Source of the DNA: Chloroflexota bacterium | Lineage (GTDB): Bacteria > Chloroflexota > Dehalococcoidia > SHYB01 | Direction of reading: 5' to 3' | DNA length: 48,337 nt | Assembly (NCBI GenBank): GCA_022572465.1 | Contig: JACZVV010000008.1 | Coordinates: forward strand, 1 to 48,337 | Shown here: one piece after another, positions 10,350 to 19,335 of the stretch | Layout of the letters: every line of letters begins with the position of its first letter | Numbering within the stretch: position 1 is the stretch's first letter | Position numbers and translations under genes: made by a program | The notes under the pieces: generated by a model | Database searches by the model: none | What the model saw: only the letters and a program-made list of their open reading frames with translations | What the model was told of the DNA's origin: nothing

Positions 10350-11597
10350 CTAAACGATCCCCGCTTCTCTCAGTGTAATCAGCTCGTCTCGGGTGAGGCC
10401 CAGCTCCTCGAGGAACACCTCCTCGTTGTGCTCGCCGATCAGGGGGGGCCGGCGCCGCACTCCGTAGTCGCCCGCGGTGGTCTTGACGAACGCGCCTGGG
10501 TAGACGATGCGCTCGTTCAGCTCGCCGTGCTCGACCTCCCGAAAGAAATCGCGGCTCTGGATCTGCTCGTCGCGGAAGACCTCCGGGGGTCCTTGGACGG
10601 GGAAGGAGAGGAAGCGCCGGGCCCGGGCCTCGCGGTAGATCTCCTCGCGCGTCTTGGTGGCGAAGAAGCGCTCCACGGCGGCCTGGAGGGTGTCGACCTG
10701 GTCCTGAGTCATGGTGTAGAGGGTCAGCGCCTCGAAGTCCCAATCGGCCACGCCGTCGTCGGCCCCCTCTTCGCGCATCCACTCGAGAAGCCCTTTGTTG
10801 CGGCGCCCCCGGCCCCGGTCCACGAACCACCTCCACGTCACGTATCCGTCCTTGCAGGGGTAGAGGATCCGCGTCTTGAGCGGGCCCCAGGACGTGCTGA
10901 GGCCTCGCTCGCCCAGCTTCCGGTCGATGTCCCAGTGCTGCTGGATGTCGATCAGCGTGTTCACGATGGCGCTTTGCATCGAGACCTGAACGTGCTGCCC
11001 CCGGCCCGTCATGCGGCGGTGGTGATGGGCCACGAGTGCGCCCAGGGCTGCCTGCACCCCTGCCTGCGCCTGCGCCTGGGGCAAGGCCACGTGCAGCGGC
11101 GCCCGGTCCTCGTTCCCCGTCAAGTGCATCAGCCCTCCGGCCGCGACGATGGTCATATCGGTGGCGGCGAAGCCGGCGCGAGGTCCGTCGGCCCCGTAAG
11201 GTGTAATGCTGGCCATCACCAGGCTGGGTTGGAGCCGCGCCAGGTCCGCGTATCCCAGCCCGAGACCCTCGAGGTAGCCGGGGGCCTGCGACTCGACAAC
11301 GAAGTCGACCGTCAGAGTCAGCTGGCGGAACAGCTCCTGGCCGTCGGCAGTTTGAAGGTCCAGGGTGATGCCGCGCTTGTTGGTGTTATAGGCCCACCAG
11401 CCGATGCTCTTCTCGGGGTGTGGGTCGTCGCCGTGGAACGGCCCGAAGCGCCGGCCTGGGTCGCCCGAAGGCGGCTCGATCTTGATCACGTCGGCGCCCA
11501 GATCGCCCAGGAGCCGCCCGCAAAGATAACCGTGCTCGGTGGTGACGTCGAGGACGCGATAGCGGTCGAGGGGCAGCGGGGTCTGGCCGGACGCCAA
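10350..11597 (-). CDS. CaiB/BaiF family III CoA-transferase, degenerate (B) type
   Basis: This 415-aa protein uses the TTG at 11597, 7 nt after a GGGAGG ribosome binding site and 37 nt after the predicted transcription start. The longer frame upstream overlaps the promoter and the divergent PHP gene. It begins PLPLDRYRVLDVTTEHGYLC and continues GDLGADVIKIEPPSGDPGRR, NTNKRGITLDLQTADG and TGRGQHVQVSMQSA. Its central CKDGYVTWRWFVDRGRGRRN segment is shared with the gene at 43734. The catalytic aspartate position is Q176 (LPQAQAQAG, 20 residues before TGRGQ), so independent catalysis by the usual anhydride mechanism is unlikely. It is first in a probable operon with 8875-10119. Confidence 0.9.
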   Translation of the reverse strand: MASGQTPLPLDRYRVLDVTTEHGYLCGRLLGDLGADVIKIEPPSGDPGRRFGPFHGDDPHPEKSIGWWAYNTNKRGITLDLQTADGQELFRQLTLTVDFVVESQAPGYLEGLGLGYADLARLQPSLVMASITPYGADGPRAGFAATDMTIVAAGGLMHLTGNEDRAPLHVALPQAQAQAGVQAALGALVAHHHRRMTGRGQHVQVSMQSAIVNTLIDIQQHWDIDRKLGERGLSTSWGPLKTRILYPCKDGYVTWRWFVDRGRGRRNKGLLEWMREEGADDGVADWDFEALTLYTMTQDQVDTLQAAVERFFATKTREEIYREARARRFLSFPVQGPPEVFRDEQIQSRDFFREVEHGELNERIVYPGAFVKTTAGDYGVRRRPPLIGEHNEEVFLEELGLTRDELITLREAGIV

Positions 11598-11640
11598 GGG
11601 CGGTCCTCCCAGGAACGGGATCGGACGGCGAATCGTCGGC

Positions 11641-11669
11641 ACGATAGCATAGGGGGTTGGGGCTGTCAA
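11641..11669 (-). promoter_or_regulatory. Promoter of the minus-strand CoA-transferase cluster
   Basis: On the minus strand TTGACA (11664-11669), a 17-nt spacer and TATCGT (11641-11646) predict a start near 11634. The first gene then has a leader of about 37 nt containing GGGAGG. This fixes the TTG at 11597 as the start codon. The divergent PHP gene begins 65 nt away on the other strand. Confidence 0.75.
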
Positions 11670-11733
11670 CGGATTCGGAGGGCCCACGCCGCCTTGACGG
11701 GACGCCGCCGCTGATGGGAAACTGTCAGCCAAA

Positions 11734-12381
11734 ATGCTGATCGACCTCCACACCCATACCCATGTGCATTCGCTGGATAGCACGCTCAGCCCCGATGAGC
11801 TGATCGAAGGGGCCAAGGCAGCGGGACTGGACGGCATTTGCCTGACCGAACACGATCAGTTCTGGTCGCCCGAGGAGATCGACCGGCTGGCGGTGCGCCA
11901 TGACTTCCTCGTGATCCCCGGCTGCGAGGTCACCACGGAAGAGGGCCACATCTTGGTCTTCGGCCTCGACGGCTATGTGTTCGGGATGCACAGGACGGAG
12001 TTCCTCAAGAAGATGGCGGACCGGGCCGGCGCCGCCATGCTGGTGGCCCATCCCTATCGCCGCCAGTTCAACAATGAAGAAGGTCCTTGGGTCCCGCCCT
12101 ACGACGAGCAGGTCGACAAGGCGTGCGACAACGTCGCGTTCGACGTGTCCGACGCCGTCGAGACCTTGAACGGCCGTGGCACGCCTCAGCAGAACGGCTT
12201 CTCCGCCGACGTCTGCTCCAGGCATGGCATGCCCGCGTTCGGCGCCAGCGATTCTCACGACGCAGCCGACATCGGCGCCTGCGCCACCGAGTTCGAACGG
12301 CGTATCGTCGGACTGGGAGAGCTCGTCGTCGAGCTGAAGGCCGGGAGATTTCGACCCGTCGATCTTCGAGGGCGCCAATAG
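11734..12381 (+). CDS. PHP-domain phosphoesterase
   Basis: This 215-aa protein has the PHP metal motifs in order: DLHTHTH (residues 4-10), TEHD (38-41), a glutamate in PGCEVTT, VAHPYR and GASDSHDAADIG. Stand-alone PHP proteins hydrolyse phosphate esters (for example histidinol-phosphate or nucleoside bisphosphates) using a di- or trinuclear metal site. The substrate is not determinable here. It is near the usual 210-280 aa length and complete. The start ATG is preceded by a weak site. It is transcribed divergently from the CoA-transferase cluster and convergently towards holA. No adjacent gene suggests histidine biosynthesis. The 166-nt gap to holA (12382-12547) holds nothing recognisable. 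Confidence 0.85.
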   Translation: MLIDLHTHTHVHSLDSTLSPDELIEGAKAAGLDGICLTEHDQFWSPEEIDRLAVRHDFLVIPGCEVTTEEGHILVFGLDGYVFGMHRTEFLKKMADRAGAAMLVAHPYRRQFNNEEGPWVPPYDEQVDKACDNVAFDVSDAVETLNGRGTPQQNGFSADVCSRHGMPAFGASDSHDAADIGACATEFERRIVGLGELVVELKAGRFRPVDLRGRQ

Positions 12382-12547
12382 CCCCCTTTAACTTTGCCGG
12401 CCCCAAGTCATAGTTCTCGGACTGTCTCCTCAAGCTGGCGGCTTGAATTCAAGAGGCGTCCAATGGACAGGCAGGGCACATGGCGGCCTGCTACAGCACC
12501 ATTCGCCACGACCCGCGCTCACGCTTACGGCCCTAACGCCCCCGGCT

Positions 12548-13555
12548 CTAACGCCTGCGGCCCGCGGTCTCCGCCACCAGCAGCTCCAGGGCCAGCTCTC
12601 CCTCGACCGCGCCGGTCTTGATCGAGAGGTCCGTCTCCAAGAGGCGGCGATAGAGGGCCCGCAGATCGTCCGCGCTGTAGGCCCGAGCCTGCTCCAGGGC
12701 CTTGTCCACGACGAAGTCGGACGAGGTGCCCATCGAAGACATCAGGTCGGACCGCGCGGCCCCGGCGGCGGCCAGGGACTTGGCCTGGACCATCAGCCGG
12801 ACTTGCCGGACCAGCATCGTCAGAATCACCGGCACGGCCACGCCCTGGACGAAAAGCCGCTCCAACTCCCGCATCGCCACGGCTGGACGCCACTGAACCA
12901 CGGCATCCATCAAGTCGAACATCCGGGCTTCGCGGGCCGAGCTCACCATCTGCCCCACCAGCTCGGACGTGATCGGCTCCCCTCCGGTGAACAGGCTCAG
13001 CTTCTCGATCTCCTGGTCCAGCAGGCGCAGATTTCCGCCCGAGAACTCGGCCAGCACCCGTGTCGCATCGGGTTCGATCCGGCCGCCGGCCCGGTTGACC
13101 CTCGCGCCGATCCAGTCCTGGAGCCGCGCTCCGCGAAGCGTGGGGAAGACCCTGGCTTTGGCGACGGCGCGCAGCGACTTCAGCAGCGGGTTGGTGGGCC
13201 GGAGACTCCCGCCGGTCACGACGAGGGTGGTGGTGGCCGGCAGGTGGGCGACGTACTCGGCGAGGCCGGCCCATTCCCCCAACGCCCCTCCATCGCTTGC
13301 TTTGCGCCCGCGGCGGCCACCGGCCCCTTCGAAGCGGTCCGCCAGTCCCTCGGCGACGACGAGCCGGTGGTCGGCGAGGAACGGCACTGTATCGCAGGTC
13401 ATCCGAAGCTCAGTCAGGGAAACCTGCTTGCCGTCCAGAACCGTGGTGTTGGCCTCCAAAGCCTCCCGCGGTCCCAGCGAGGCCTTGATCTCGTCGACGG
13501 CGGCGGCGATGGAGTACTCGTCGTCGCCATGGAAGAGATACGTCAAGCCTGCCAT
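12548..13555 (-). CDS. holA: DNA polymerase III subunit delta
   Basis: This 335-aa protein (E. coli 343) opens with GLTYLFHGDDEYSIAAAVDEI, the usual N-terminus, and has the HolA-type DTVPFLADHRLVVAEGL segment. A middle AAA+-like domain without a P-loop follows, then a helical C-terminal collar domain (RALYRRLLETDLSIKTG). The delta subunit opens the sliding clamp within the clamp loader. I chose the ATG at 13555. A longer frame to 13603 exists, but it overlaps the divergent promoter at 13580-13608 and lacks homology. It is a housekeeping gene transcribed opposite to its neighbours. Confidence 0.9.
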   Translation of the reverse strand: MAGLTYLFHGDDEYSIAAAVDEIKASLGPREALEANTTVLDGKQVSLTELRMTCDTVPFLADHRLVVAEGLADRFEGAGGRRGRKASDGGALGEWAGLAEYVAHLPATTTLVVTGGSLRPTNPLLKSLRAVAKARVFPTLRGARLQDWIGARVNRAGGRIEPDATRVLAEFSGGNLRLLDQEIEKLSLFTGGEPITSELVGQMVSSAREARMFDLMDAVVQWRPAVAMRELERLFVQGVAVPVILTMLVRQVRLMVQAKSLAAAGAARSDLMSSMGTSSDFVVDKALEQARAYSADDLRALYRRLLETDLSIKTGAVEGELALELLVAETAGRRR

Positions 13556-13579
13556 CGATCGGCCTGCCCAAAAAAATCG

Positions 13580-13608
13580 TTGACGCTCCATCACTGGGGC
13601 CATACAAT
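13580..13608 (+). promoter_or_regulatory. Promoter of the kinase-propeller gene
   Basis: TTGACG (13580-13585), a 17-nt spacer and TACAAT (13603-13608) predict a start near 13615 and a very short leader of about 15 nt before the ATG at 13630. It may drive the forward run kinase-hemW and possibly selB-nurA. Confidence 0.7.
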
Positions 13609-13629
13609 TCTATCGCAACCTCAAGACCA

Positions 13630-16143
13630 ATGCCCCCTCAACCAAACCAAACTTTAGGCAGATTCACGCTCCGTGACCGGCTGGCGTCCACGGGCCTCGC
13701 GACCGTCTACGCGGCCGAGGACGGCCATTCCAAACGCCCCGTAGTGGTCAAGGTCTTCCGCGCCTATTTCTTGGGCGAGCCGGAGCTGCTCGACGAATAC
13801 TTCGAGCTGCTCCGGCGGACCGCCGATCTGCATCACCCTCACATTCTGGCCGCCCTCGACAGCGGCCGGGAGGGCGATCCCTGGGTGGCCACGGAGCTCA
13901 TGTCCGGCGGCAGCCTGAAAGACCGCATCGGCCAACCCATCACCCTGGCGGAGGTCGATCGGATCGCCTCTCAGGTGGCCTCCGCTTTGGACGCCGCCCA
14001 CGCGGCTGGCCTACGTCATTGGGATATCAAACCCTCGAACGTCATGATCGATGGGGACGGAGCCTACCGGCTCGCGGATTTCGGCATGGCCATCCTCGGC
14101 GGCGGCGCCGATCCTCTGATACGAACCCTGTCGACCACGCCGCTGCCCGCCTACATGGCCTCCGAGCAGGCGCTGGCGATGTCGCTGACCGAGCGCAGCG
14201 ACGTCTACTCCCTGGGCGTCCTGCTGTATCACCTTCTCACCGGCCGGGTGCCCTACACCGGAGTCGACCCGGCCTCCATCTCGGCCAAGCAGCTAGCAGG
14301 CCCACCGGACAGGCCTGACGAGATCGAAGCGGCGGTGCCTTCATCCGTCGGCGATGTGGTGCTGACCGCGCTGGCGTCCAACCCCGAAAAGCGGCCCGCC
14401 TCGGCCGGCGAGCTTGCCCGTTCGTTCCACCAGGCGATTGAGGCGACGGGCTCGGCGGCGACCGAGGTGCTCTCGCGGCCCGAGCCGAGCCAGCAAGCGA
14501 CGCCCCCGTCCGACGCCCCGGCCGCGGTGGCCGGAAAGGCGATGGCGAAGGGCGACCGTATCCACTGCCACGTCTGCGGCGCCTTCAACCCGCCGGACTC
14601 GCCTCATTGCGAGGCGTGCTGGGCGAACCTGAACCAGGCCGGGATCGTCGACGAGCGCAGCATGCTGGAGCGGCAGGTGCTGAAGAAAAAGGGCGACTTG
14701 CTGACACGGACCGTGGCCACCGCCCTCGTAGCCGTGGGTATCTTCGTGGGCGTGCTCCTGTTCATCGTGGCAGGAGGGGGCGTACGGGCGCCCCTCTCCT
14801 CAATCACCTCCGCCTCGGCAGCCAACGAATGGGCGATGCACCAACGGGACCCAAGACATACCGCCTTCTCTCCCGAGCCGGCGCCGGATCTCCAGGGCGA
14901 AGTGCAATGGTCTCGGATCGTCGCGGCCCGCGTTGTCGCGGACCCGGTGGTGGCCGATGGCATCGTATACATGACTTCCGGAGAGAAATCACTCCTGGCC
15001 CTCGATCTCGAAACGGGCGCTGTGATCTGGGAGTCGAAGTTGGGCGGCATCATCAATGAGTCACCGGCCTTGGCGGGCGACATGGTCTACGTCGGCCTGA
15101 TCAACGGCCTGCTCATGGGCATCGACCGGGCGACCGGCGAGCGGCAATGGACGTTCAGGACCGGCGGGCCGATATTCGGCGCCCCCACCGTGAAAGACGG
15201 CCTAGTCTACGTGGGAAACGGCAACGGGATCTTCAACGCCGTCGACGCGATCACCGGCAAGAAGATCTGGGACCTGAACGTCGATCTTTGGATCAGCTCG
15301 TCGCCGGCCATCAGCGACGACGGCATCGTCGTGTTCGGGGCCCGCGACGGCAACATCTACTTCCTGGACGCCAAAAGCGGGAAGAGCCGCCTGCGTTTCC
15401 GTGTGGTCAGCGGCGTCGAGTCCTCCCCCGTCGTGGTCGGCAATCGGGTCTACATCAACGCCGACGACGGCCGGCTGTATGCCCTGGACTTGGACGAGCG
15501 GCGGCGGCTCCTCGACCGGCAGTTCCTACGCGTTCGCAACCAGCTCTTCGTATGGGATATCCTGAAGAAGCCGCCGAGCCAGCGGGGGTTCATCTGGTCT
15601 GCTGCCCTGAGCCGGCGAGGCAACGTCTTCGCGACGCCCGCCGTCGCCCCCGGAATTATCTATGTCGTGGCGTCGGACGGAAGACTGGTGGCCCTGGACC
15701 TGGAGACCCAGGAAAAACTCTGGACCTTCGCCGGGACTCGTCAACTTTCGACGTCGCCGACCATCATCGGCGACACCGTCTTCGTCGGCTCCAGAGACGG
15801 CACGGTCTATTCCCTCGACGCCCTCACTGGAGAGGAGCGTTGGAGCTGGCAGGCGTTCCCCAACAGCTCGATCACGACCTCGGCCGTCGTGGCGGGCGAC
15901 GCGCTGCTGATCACCGCGATGCAAGAGCGGGCGGTCTTGGAAGAACCGGTGCACGTCACGGATGACGCGCCCAGAGTGAACGCCGAGGGGGAGTCCCTTG
16001 AAAACGGCTGGTATTACCGGCTCGCGGCGTCTCCTTGCGACGCGGACCCGCCCCTGATGGGACCGCACCCCAAACGAGACCGGGCTCTGACGGCCGGGCG
16101 GCTGGCCATCGCCCCGTGCAGCGTCTCCTACGTGATCAAATAG
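13630..16143 (+). CDS. Transmembrane Ser/Thr kinase with zinc ribbon and PQQ-type propeller
   Basis: This 837-aa multidomain receptor has a PknB-like kinase at about 10-270. It keeps the VAIK-equivalent lysine K41, D132 and N137 of the catalytic loop, DFG at 150-152 and RSDVYSLG. It is atypical: the glycine-rich loop has one glycine (ASTGLATVY), HRD is HWD (130-132), and the usual YMSPEQ is YMASEQ. A zinc ribbon with C313, C316, C327 and C330 follows. One membrane helix lies at about 360-384. The rest is a beta-propeller of PQQ-like blades (repeats of YVG...GxxxALDLETGxxxW) from about 400. The topology implies a cytoplasmic kinase and an external sensor propeller. It may phosphorylate proteins in response to an external ligand. 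HemW follows after 9 nt. Confidence 0.9.
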   Translation: MPPQPNQTLGRFTLRDRLASTGLATVYAAEDGHSKRPVVVKVFRAYFLGEPELLDEYFELLRRTADLHHPHILAALDSGREGDPWVATELMSGGSLKDRIGQPITLAEVDRIASQVASALDAAHAAGLRHWDIKPSNVMIDGDGAYRLADFGMAILGGGADPLIRTLSTTPLPAYMASEQALAMSLTERSDVYSLGVLLYHLLTGRVPYTGVDPASISAKQLAGPPDRPDEIEAAVPSSVGDVVLTALASNPEKRPASAGELARSFHQAIEATGSAATEVLSRPEPSQQATPPSDAPAAVAGKAMAKGDRIHCHVCGAFNPPDSPHCEACWANLNQAGIVDERSMLERQVLKKKGDLLTRTVATALVAVGIFVGVLLFIVAGGGVRAPLSSITSASAANEWAMHQRDPRHTAFSPEPAPDLQGEVQWSRIVAARVVADPVVADGIVYMTSGEKSLLALDLETGAVIWESKLGGIINESPALAGDMVYVGLINGLLMGIDRATGERQWTFRTGGPIFGAPTVKDGLVYVGNGNGIFNAVDAITGKKIWDLNVDLWISSSPAISDDGIVVFGARDGNIYFLDAKSGKSRLRFRVVSGVESSPVVVGNRVYINADDGRLYALDLDERRRLLDRQFLRVRNQLFVWDILKKPPSQRGFIWSAALSRRGNVFATPAVAPGIIYVVASDGRLVALDLETQEKLWTFAGTRQLSTSPTIIGDTVFVGSRDGTVYSLDALTGEERWSWQAFPNSSITTSAVVAGDALLITAMQERAVLEEPVHVTDDAPRVNAEGESLENGWYYRLAASPCDADPPLMGPHPKRDRALTAGRLAIAPCSVSYVIK

Positions 16144-16152
16144 CGAGAGGTC

Positions 16153-17346
16153 ATGGGCGCCCAGCACCCACCTGCCAGCCAGCCCATCGCCCTCTACGTG
16201 CACGTCCCTTTCTGCGAGACCAAGTGCAACTACTGCGATTTCAACACCTACGCTCACCTGGAATCGCTGATCCCGGATTACGTCGCAGCGGTGGCCGCCG
16301 AGCTCGGCGCATGGGGCCGCGCACTGGGCGGCCCGCCGGCCACGACGGTCTTCCTCGGAGGCGGAACGCCTTCGTGGACGCCGGTTGCAGCGTTGGAGCG
16401 CATGTTGAACGAGGCCCGGCGGGCCTTCCCGTTCGCGCCCGATTGCGAGGTCACCGCCGAGGCAAACCCAGGCGACGTCACCGGCGAGCGATTGGACGGG
16501 TGGCGGAAGGCGGGGATCAACCGCATCAGCATCGGCATCCAGAGCTTCGACGATGGCCTGCTCCGCCTCCTGACGCGCCGGCACACCGCGGCCGAGGCCG
16601 AGCAGGCCTATCGGACGGCCCGCGCCGGCGGCTTCGACAACGTCAATCTCGACCTGATGTACGGCCTGCCGGGCCAGTCGCTGGCCACGTGGCGGAGCAC
16701 CCTCGAGCATGCGATTGGCTTGGACCCGCCTCACCTATCGCTGTACGCCCTGACCGTCGAAGAGGCGACCCCGCTCTGGCGCGACATCGAGGCCGGGCGC
16801 GTCCCTCGGCCGGACCCGGACCTGGCCGCCGACATGTACATCCTGGCCGAGGAATCATTGGCCGCCGCCGGCTACCGCCACTACGAGATCTCCAACTGGG
16901 CCAAGGAGGGCCGCGAATGCCGGCACAACCTGGTCTACTGGCGCAACGAGCCCTTCCTCGGCATCGGTCCCGGCGCCCACTCCTACCTCGACGGCCGCCG
17001 GTTTTGGAACATTCGCTCGCCGGGGGAGTACGTGCGGCGGCTTCTGGAAGGAACGCCCGCCGTGGCCGCCTCGCCGCCAACGACGCCCGTGGTCGAGGAG
17101 GCCCGGAATCTCACCGAACGGGAGCGTTTCGCCGAATCGATCATTCTGAAGCTCCGCCTGGATGAGGGCGTCGAGCTGGCAAGTTTGACCGCGGGCCCTT
17201 CCGGGTTGCGCGGCGACCTGCATCTATCTGCCCTGCGCGAGTGCGTGGGGCTGGGCCTGGTGTCGCTCTCGGAGGGACGGTTCCGCTTGAACCAACGGGG
17301 GCGTCTCCTGAGCAACGAGGTCTTCGTCCGATTGCTTCCCGAGTAG
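16153..17346 (+). CDS. hemW: Radical SAM heme chaperone HemW
   Basis: This 397-aa protein has YVHVPFCETKCNYCDF, giving C21, C25 and C28 for the 4Fe-4S cluster and S-adenosylmethionine. The spacing and CDF ending are typical of HemW rather than of HemN (oxygen-independent coproporphyrinogen oxidase), which has a further Cys and a different N-terminus. Other family blocks are FLGGGTPS, EANPGD, ISIGIQSFDD, NLDLMYGLPGQ and the C-terminal HemN_C helices. HemW inserts heme into respiratory proteins; older annotations call it coproporphyrinogen oxidase-like. It begins 9 nt after the kinase gene, so co-transcription is likely. Confidence 0.92.
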   Translation: MGAQHPPASQPIALYVHVPFCETKCNYCDFNTYAHLESLIPDYVAAVAAELGAWGRALGGPPATTVFLGGGTPSWTPVAALERMLNEARRAFPFAPDCEVTAEANPGDVTGERLDGWRKAGINRISIGIQSFDDGLLRLLTRRHTAAEAEQAYRTARAGGFDNVNLDLMYGLPGQSLATWRSTLEHAIGLDPPHLSLYALTVEEATPLWRDIEAGRVPRPDPDLAADMYILAEESLAAAGYRHYEISNWAKEGRECRHNLVYWRNEPFLGIGPGAHSYLDGRRFWNIRSPGEYVRRLLEGTPAVAASPPTTPVVEEARNLTERERFAESIILKLRLDEGVELASLTAGPSGLRGDLHLSALRECVGLGLVSLSEGRFRLNQRGRLLSNEVFVRLLPE

Positions 17347-17376
17347 CCCTCCCCCTGTGCTGTGCTATCCTCTCCT

Positions 17377-17462
17377 GGTTCTATAGTCGAGCCCCGGTCC
17401 TATAGTCGAGTCCGGGTTCCATAGTCGAGGCCTGGTTCTAAAGTCGAGGTTCCACGTTCGAG
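17377..17462. repeat. 19-bp tandem repeat upstream of selB
   Basis: Four consecutive copies of GGTTCTATAGTCGAGnCCn start at 17377, 17396, 17415 and 17434, exactly 19 bp apart. A fifth, degenerate copy (GGTTCCACGTTCGAG) starts at 17448. Each carries CTATAGT or a close variant, which resembles a -10 element. The array fills most of the 123-nt gap between hemW and selB and ends 8 bp before the selB ATG. Confidence 0.9.
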
Positions 17463-17469
17463 GCGCGAT

Positions 17470-19332
17470 ATGTACGTCATCGGCACCGCGGGCCACGTCG
17501 ACCACGGCAAGTCCACGCTGGTGAAGGCCCTGACCGGCATCGATCCCGACCGTCTCAAAGAAGAGAAGGAGCGGGAGATGACCATCGATCTGGGCTTTGC
17601 GTGGCTCACCCTCCCCGGCGGCATCGAGGTGGGGGTGGTCGACGTACCGGGCCATCATCGCCTGGTCAAGAACATGCTGGCCGGCGTCGGCGGGATCGAC
17701 CTGGCGTTGCTGGTGGTCGCCGCCGACGAGGGCGTCATGCCCCAGACGCGGGAGCACCTGGCCATCCTCGACCTGCTGGGCGTGACCCGCGGCGTCGTCG
17801 CGCTGACGAAAAAGGACCTGGTGGACGACGACTGGCGGGAGCTGATAGCCTCCGACGTCGCCGACACGCTGGCGCCGACCACGATGGCCGGCGTGCCCAT
17901 CGTCGCCGTCTCGTCTACCACGGGCGAGGGCCTGGACGAGCTGAAGGAGGCCCTGGCCCAGGCCCTGGCGGTGACGGAGCCCAGGCGCGACCTGGGCCGC
18001 GCCCGCCTTCCCATCGACCGCTCCTTCGTCATGACCGGATTCGGGGCTGTGGTCACCGGGACGTTGGTGGACGGCAGCCTCCGAACGGGCCAGGAGGTGG
18101 TCATCGTTCCCAAGGGCCTCAAGGCGAGAATACGAGGCCTGCAAAGCCACCGAAAAAAGCTGGACGAGGCGAGCCCCGGTCGCCGCCTTGCCGTCAACCT
18201 CAGCGGCGTCAGCCACGACGAGCTGGAGCGCGGCGACGTGCTCGCCACCCCAGGCTGGCTGACCGCCACCGACGCGCTCGACGCCAACATCAAGCTGGTC
18301 AAAGACGCTCCCGGCCCCATCAAGCACAACGCGCCGGTGATGTTCCACACCGGCACGTTCGAGACGCTGGCTCGGGTGCGACTGCTGGACAAAAACGAGC
18401 TGCGGCCCGGCGAGTCGGCGTGGGCTCAGCTCAAGCTCCAAAATCCCGTCGCGGTGGTCAAAGGCGACCTGTTCATCCTGCGCAACTCCTGGGGCACCAT
18501 CGGCGGTGGGCAGATCGTCGAGCCCAAGGCCAAGCGGCACCGGCGCTTTCATGAATCGACGCTGGAACGCCTCCAGGTCCTCCAGGCCGGCTCGCCTGAA
18601 GAGGTCGTGCTGGAGACCCTGGGCGCCACCGAACCATGCCTCGCCCACTCGCTGATCGACCCCACCAGCCTATCCTGGGAGCAGGTGAAGGACGCCCTCG
18701 ACGCGCTGGTCCAATCGGGGCAAGCGACCATGCTGACCCCCGGGGACCTCGACCGGAACGCCGTGCTCTACACCAGCCGGGGTTTTACGTCGGTTTCCGA
18801 TCAGGTCCAGGAGATGCTGCGTCAGTTCCACCAGACCTATCCCATACGCCACGGGATGGTGAAAGAGGAGGTCCGCACCCGGCTTCAGCTGCCGGCCTCG
18901 GCCTTCGCTCTTGTGGTGCGTCGCCTGGTGGAGGAGTTCAAAATAGGCGACCTTGGGCCGGTCCTTCAGGCCCATGGCCACGAAATCAGCCTCACGCCGG
19001 AACAAAAAAAGGAAGCCGACGCCTATCTGGCCGGGCTGGCCGCCTCTCCATTCAGCCCGCCCGGCGCCCTCTCGATCGACCCCGAGCTCCTCAGCTACTT
19101 GCTGGACGAGGGCCGGGTGGTCCGGACCGGAAGCGACGTCGTCTTCACCGCCGAGGCGTACCGGGAGATGACCGATCGCGTGGTGCGGCTGATCAAGGAG
19201 AGCGGCAAGGTCACCCTCGGCGAGGTCCGCGACCTGCTGGGCACCAGCCGCAAGTATGTCCAGGCGCTCCTCGAGCATCTGGACCAGCAACGGGTGACGC
19301 GTCGAGTCGGCGACGAACGCGTGCTGAGGTAG
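17470..19332 (+). CDS. selB: Selenocysteine-specific elongation factor SelB
   Basis: This 620-aa protein (E. coli 614) has the G-domain motifs [12 protein letters not shown] (G1), DVPGHH (G3), TKKD (G4) and VSSTTGEG (G5). [21 protein letters not shown] marks the SelB/EF-Tu domain II, and a series of winged-helix domains ends the protein ([20 protein letters not shown]). SelB carries selenocysteinyl-tRNA to UGA codons followed by a SECIS hairpin. No selA, selC, selD or recognisable selenoprotein is in this window, so the rest of the pathway should lie elsewhere. The 19-bp repeat array ends just before the start. nurA follows after 3 nt. Confidence 0.93.
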   Translation: MYVIGTAGHVDHGKSTLVKALTGIDPDRLKEEKEREMTIDLGFAWLTLPGGIEVGVVDVPGHHRLVKNMLAGVGGIDLALLVVAADEGVMPQTREHLAILDLLGVTRGVVALTKKDLVDDDWRELIASDVADTLAPTTMAGVPIVAVSSTTGEGLDELKEALAQALAVTEPRRDLGRARLPIDRSFVMTGFGAVVTGTLVDGSLRTGQEVVIVPKGLKARIRGLQSHRKKLDEASPGRRLAVNLSGVSHDELERGDVLATPGWLTATDALDANIKLVKDAPGPIKHNAPVMFHTGTFETLARVRLLDKNELRPGESAWAQLKLQNPVAVVKGDLFILRNSWGTIGGGQIVEPKAKRHRRFHESTLERLQVLQAGSPEEVVLETLGATEPCLAHSLIDPTSLSWEQVKDALDALVQSGQATMLTPGDLDRNAVLYTSRGFTSVSDQVQEMLRQFHQTYPIRHGMVKEEVRTRLQLPASAFALVVRRLVEEFKIGDLGPVLQAHGHEISLTPEQKKEADAYLAGLAASPFSPPGALSIDPELLSYLLDEGRVVRTGSDVVFTAEAYREMTDRVVRLIKESGKVTLGEVRDLLGTSRKYVQALLEHLDQQRVTRRVGDERVLR

Positions 19333-19335
19333 ACG

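Noticed and set aside
10120-10836. N-terminal extension of the 8875-10119 CoA-transferase to 10836
   Set aside because: It would run through the palindromic repeat and the 3' end of the neighbouring gene. The family N-terminus begins at the ATG at 10119.
11598-11837. N-terminal extension of the 10350-11597 CoA-transferase
   Set aside because: It overlaps the promoter at 11641-11669 and the divergent PHP gene. TTG 11597 has an ideal GGGAGG site.
12382-12547. Small gene or regulatory RNA between the PHP gene and holA
   Set aside because: Only short direct CTAACGCC repeats are seen; there is no coding or structural signal, and the flanking genes converge.
17377-17462. CRISPR array
   Set aside because: The 19-bp units are contiguous without unique spacers, so this is a tandem repeat, not CRISPR. 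No cas gene or other candidate array is present in the window.
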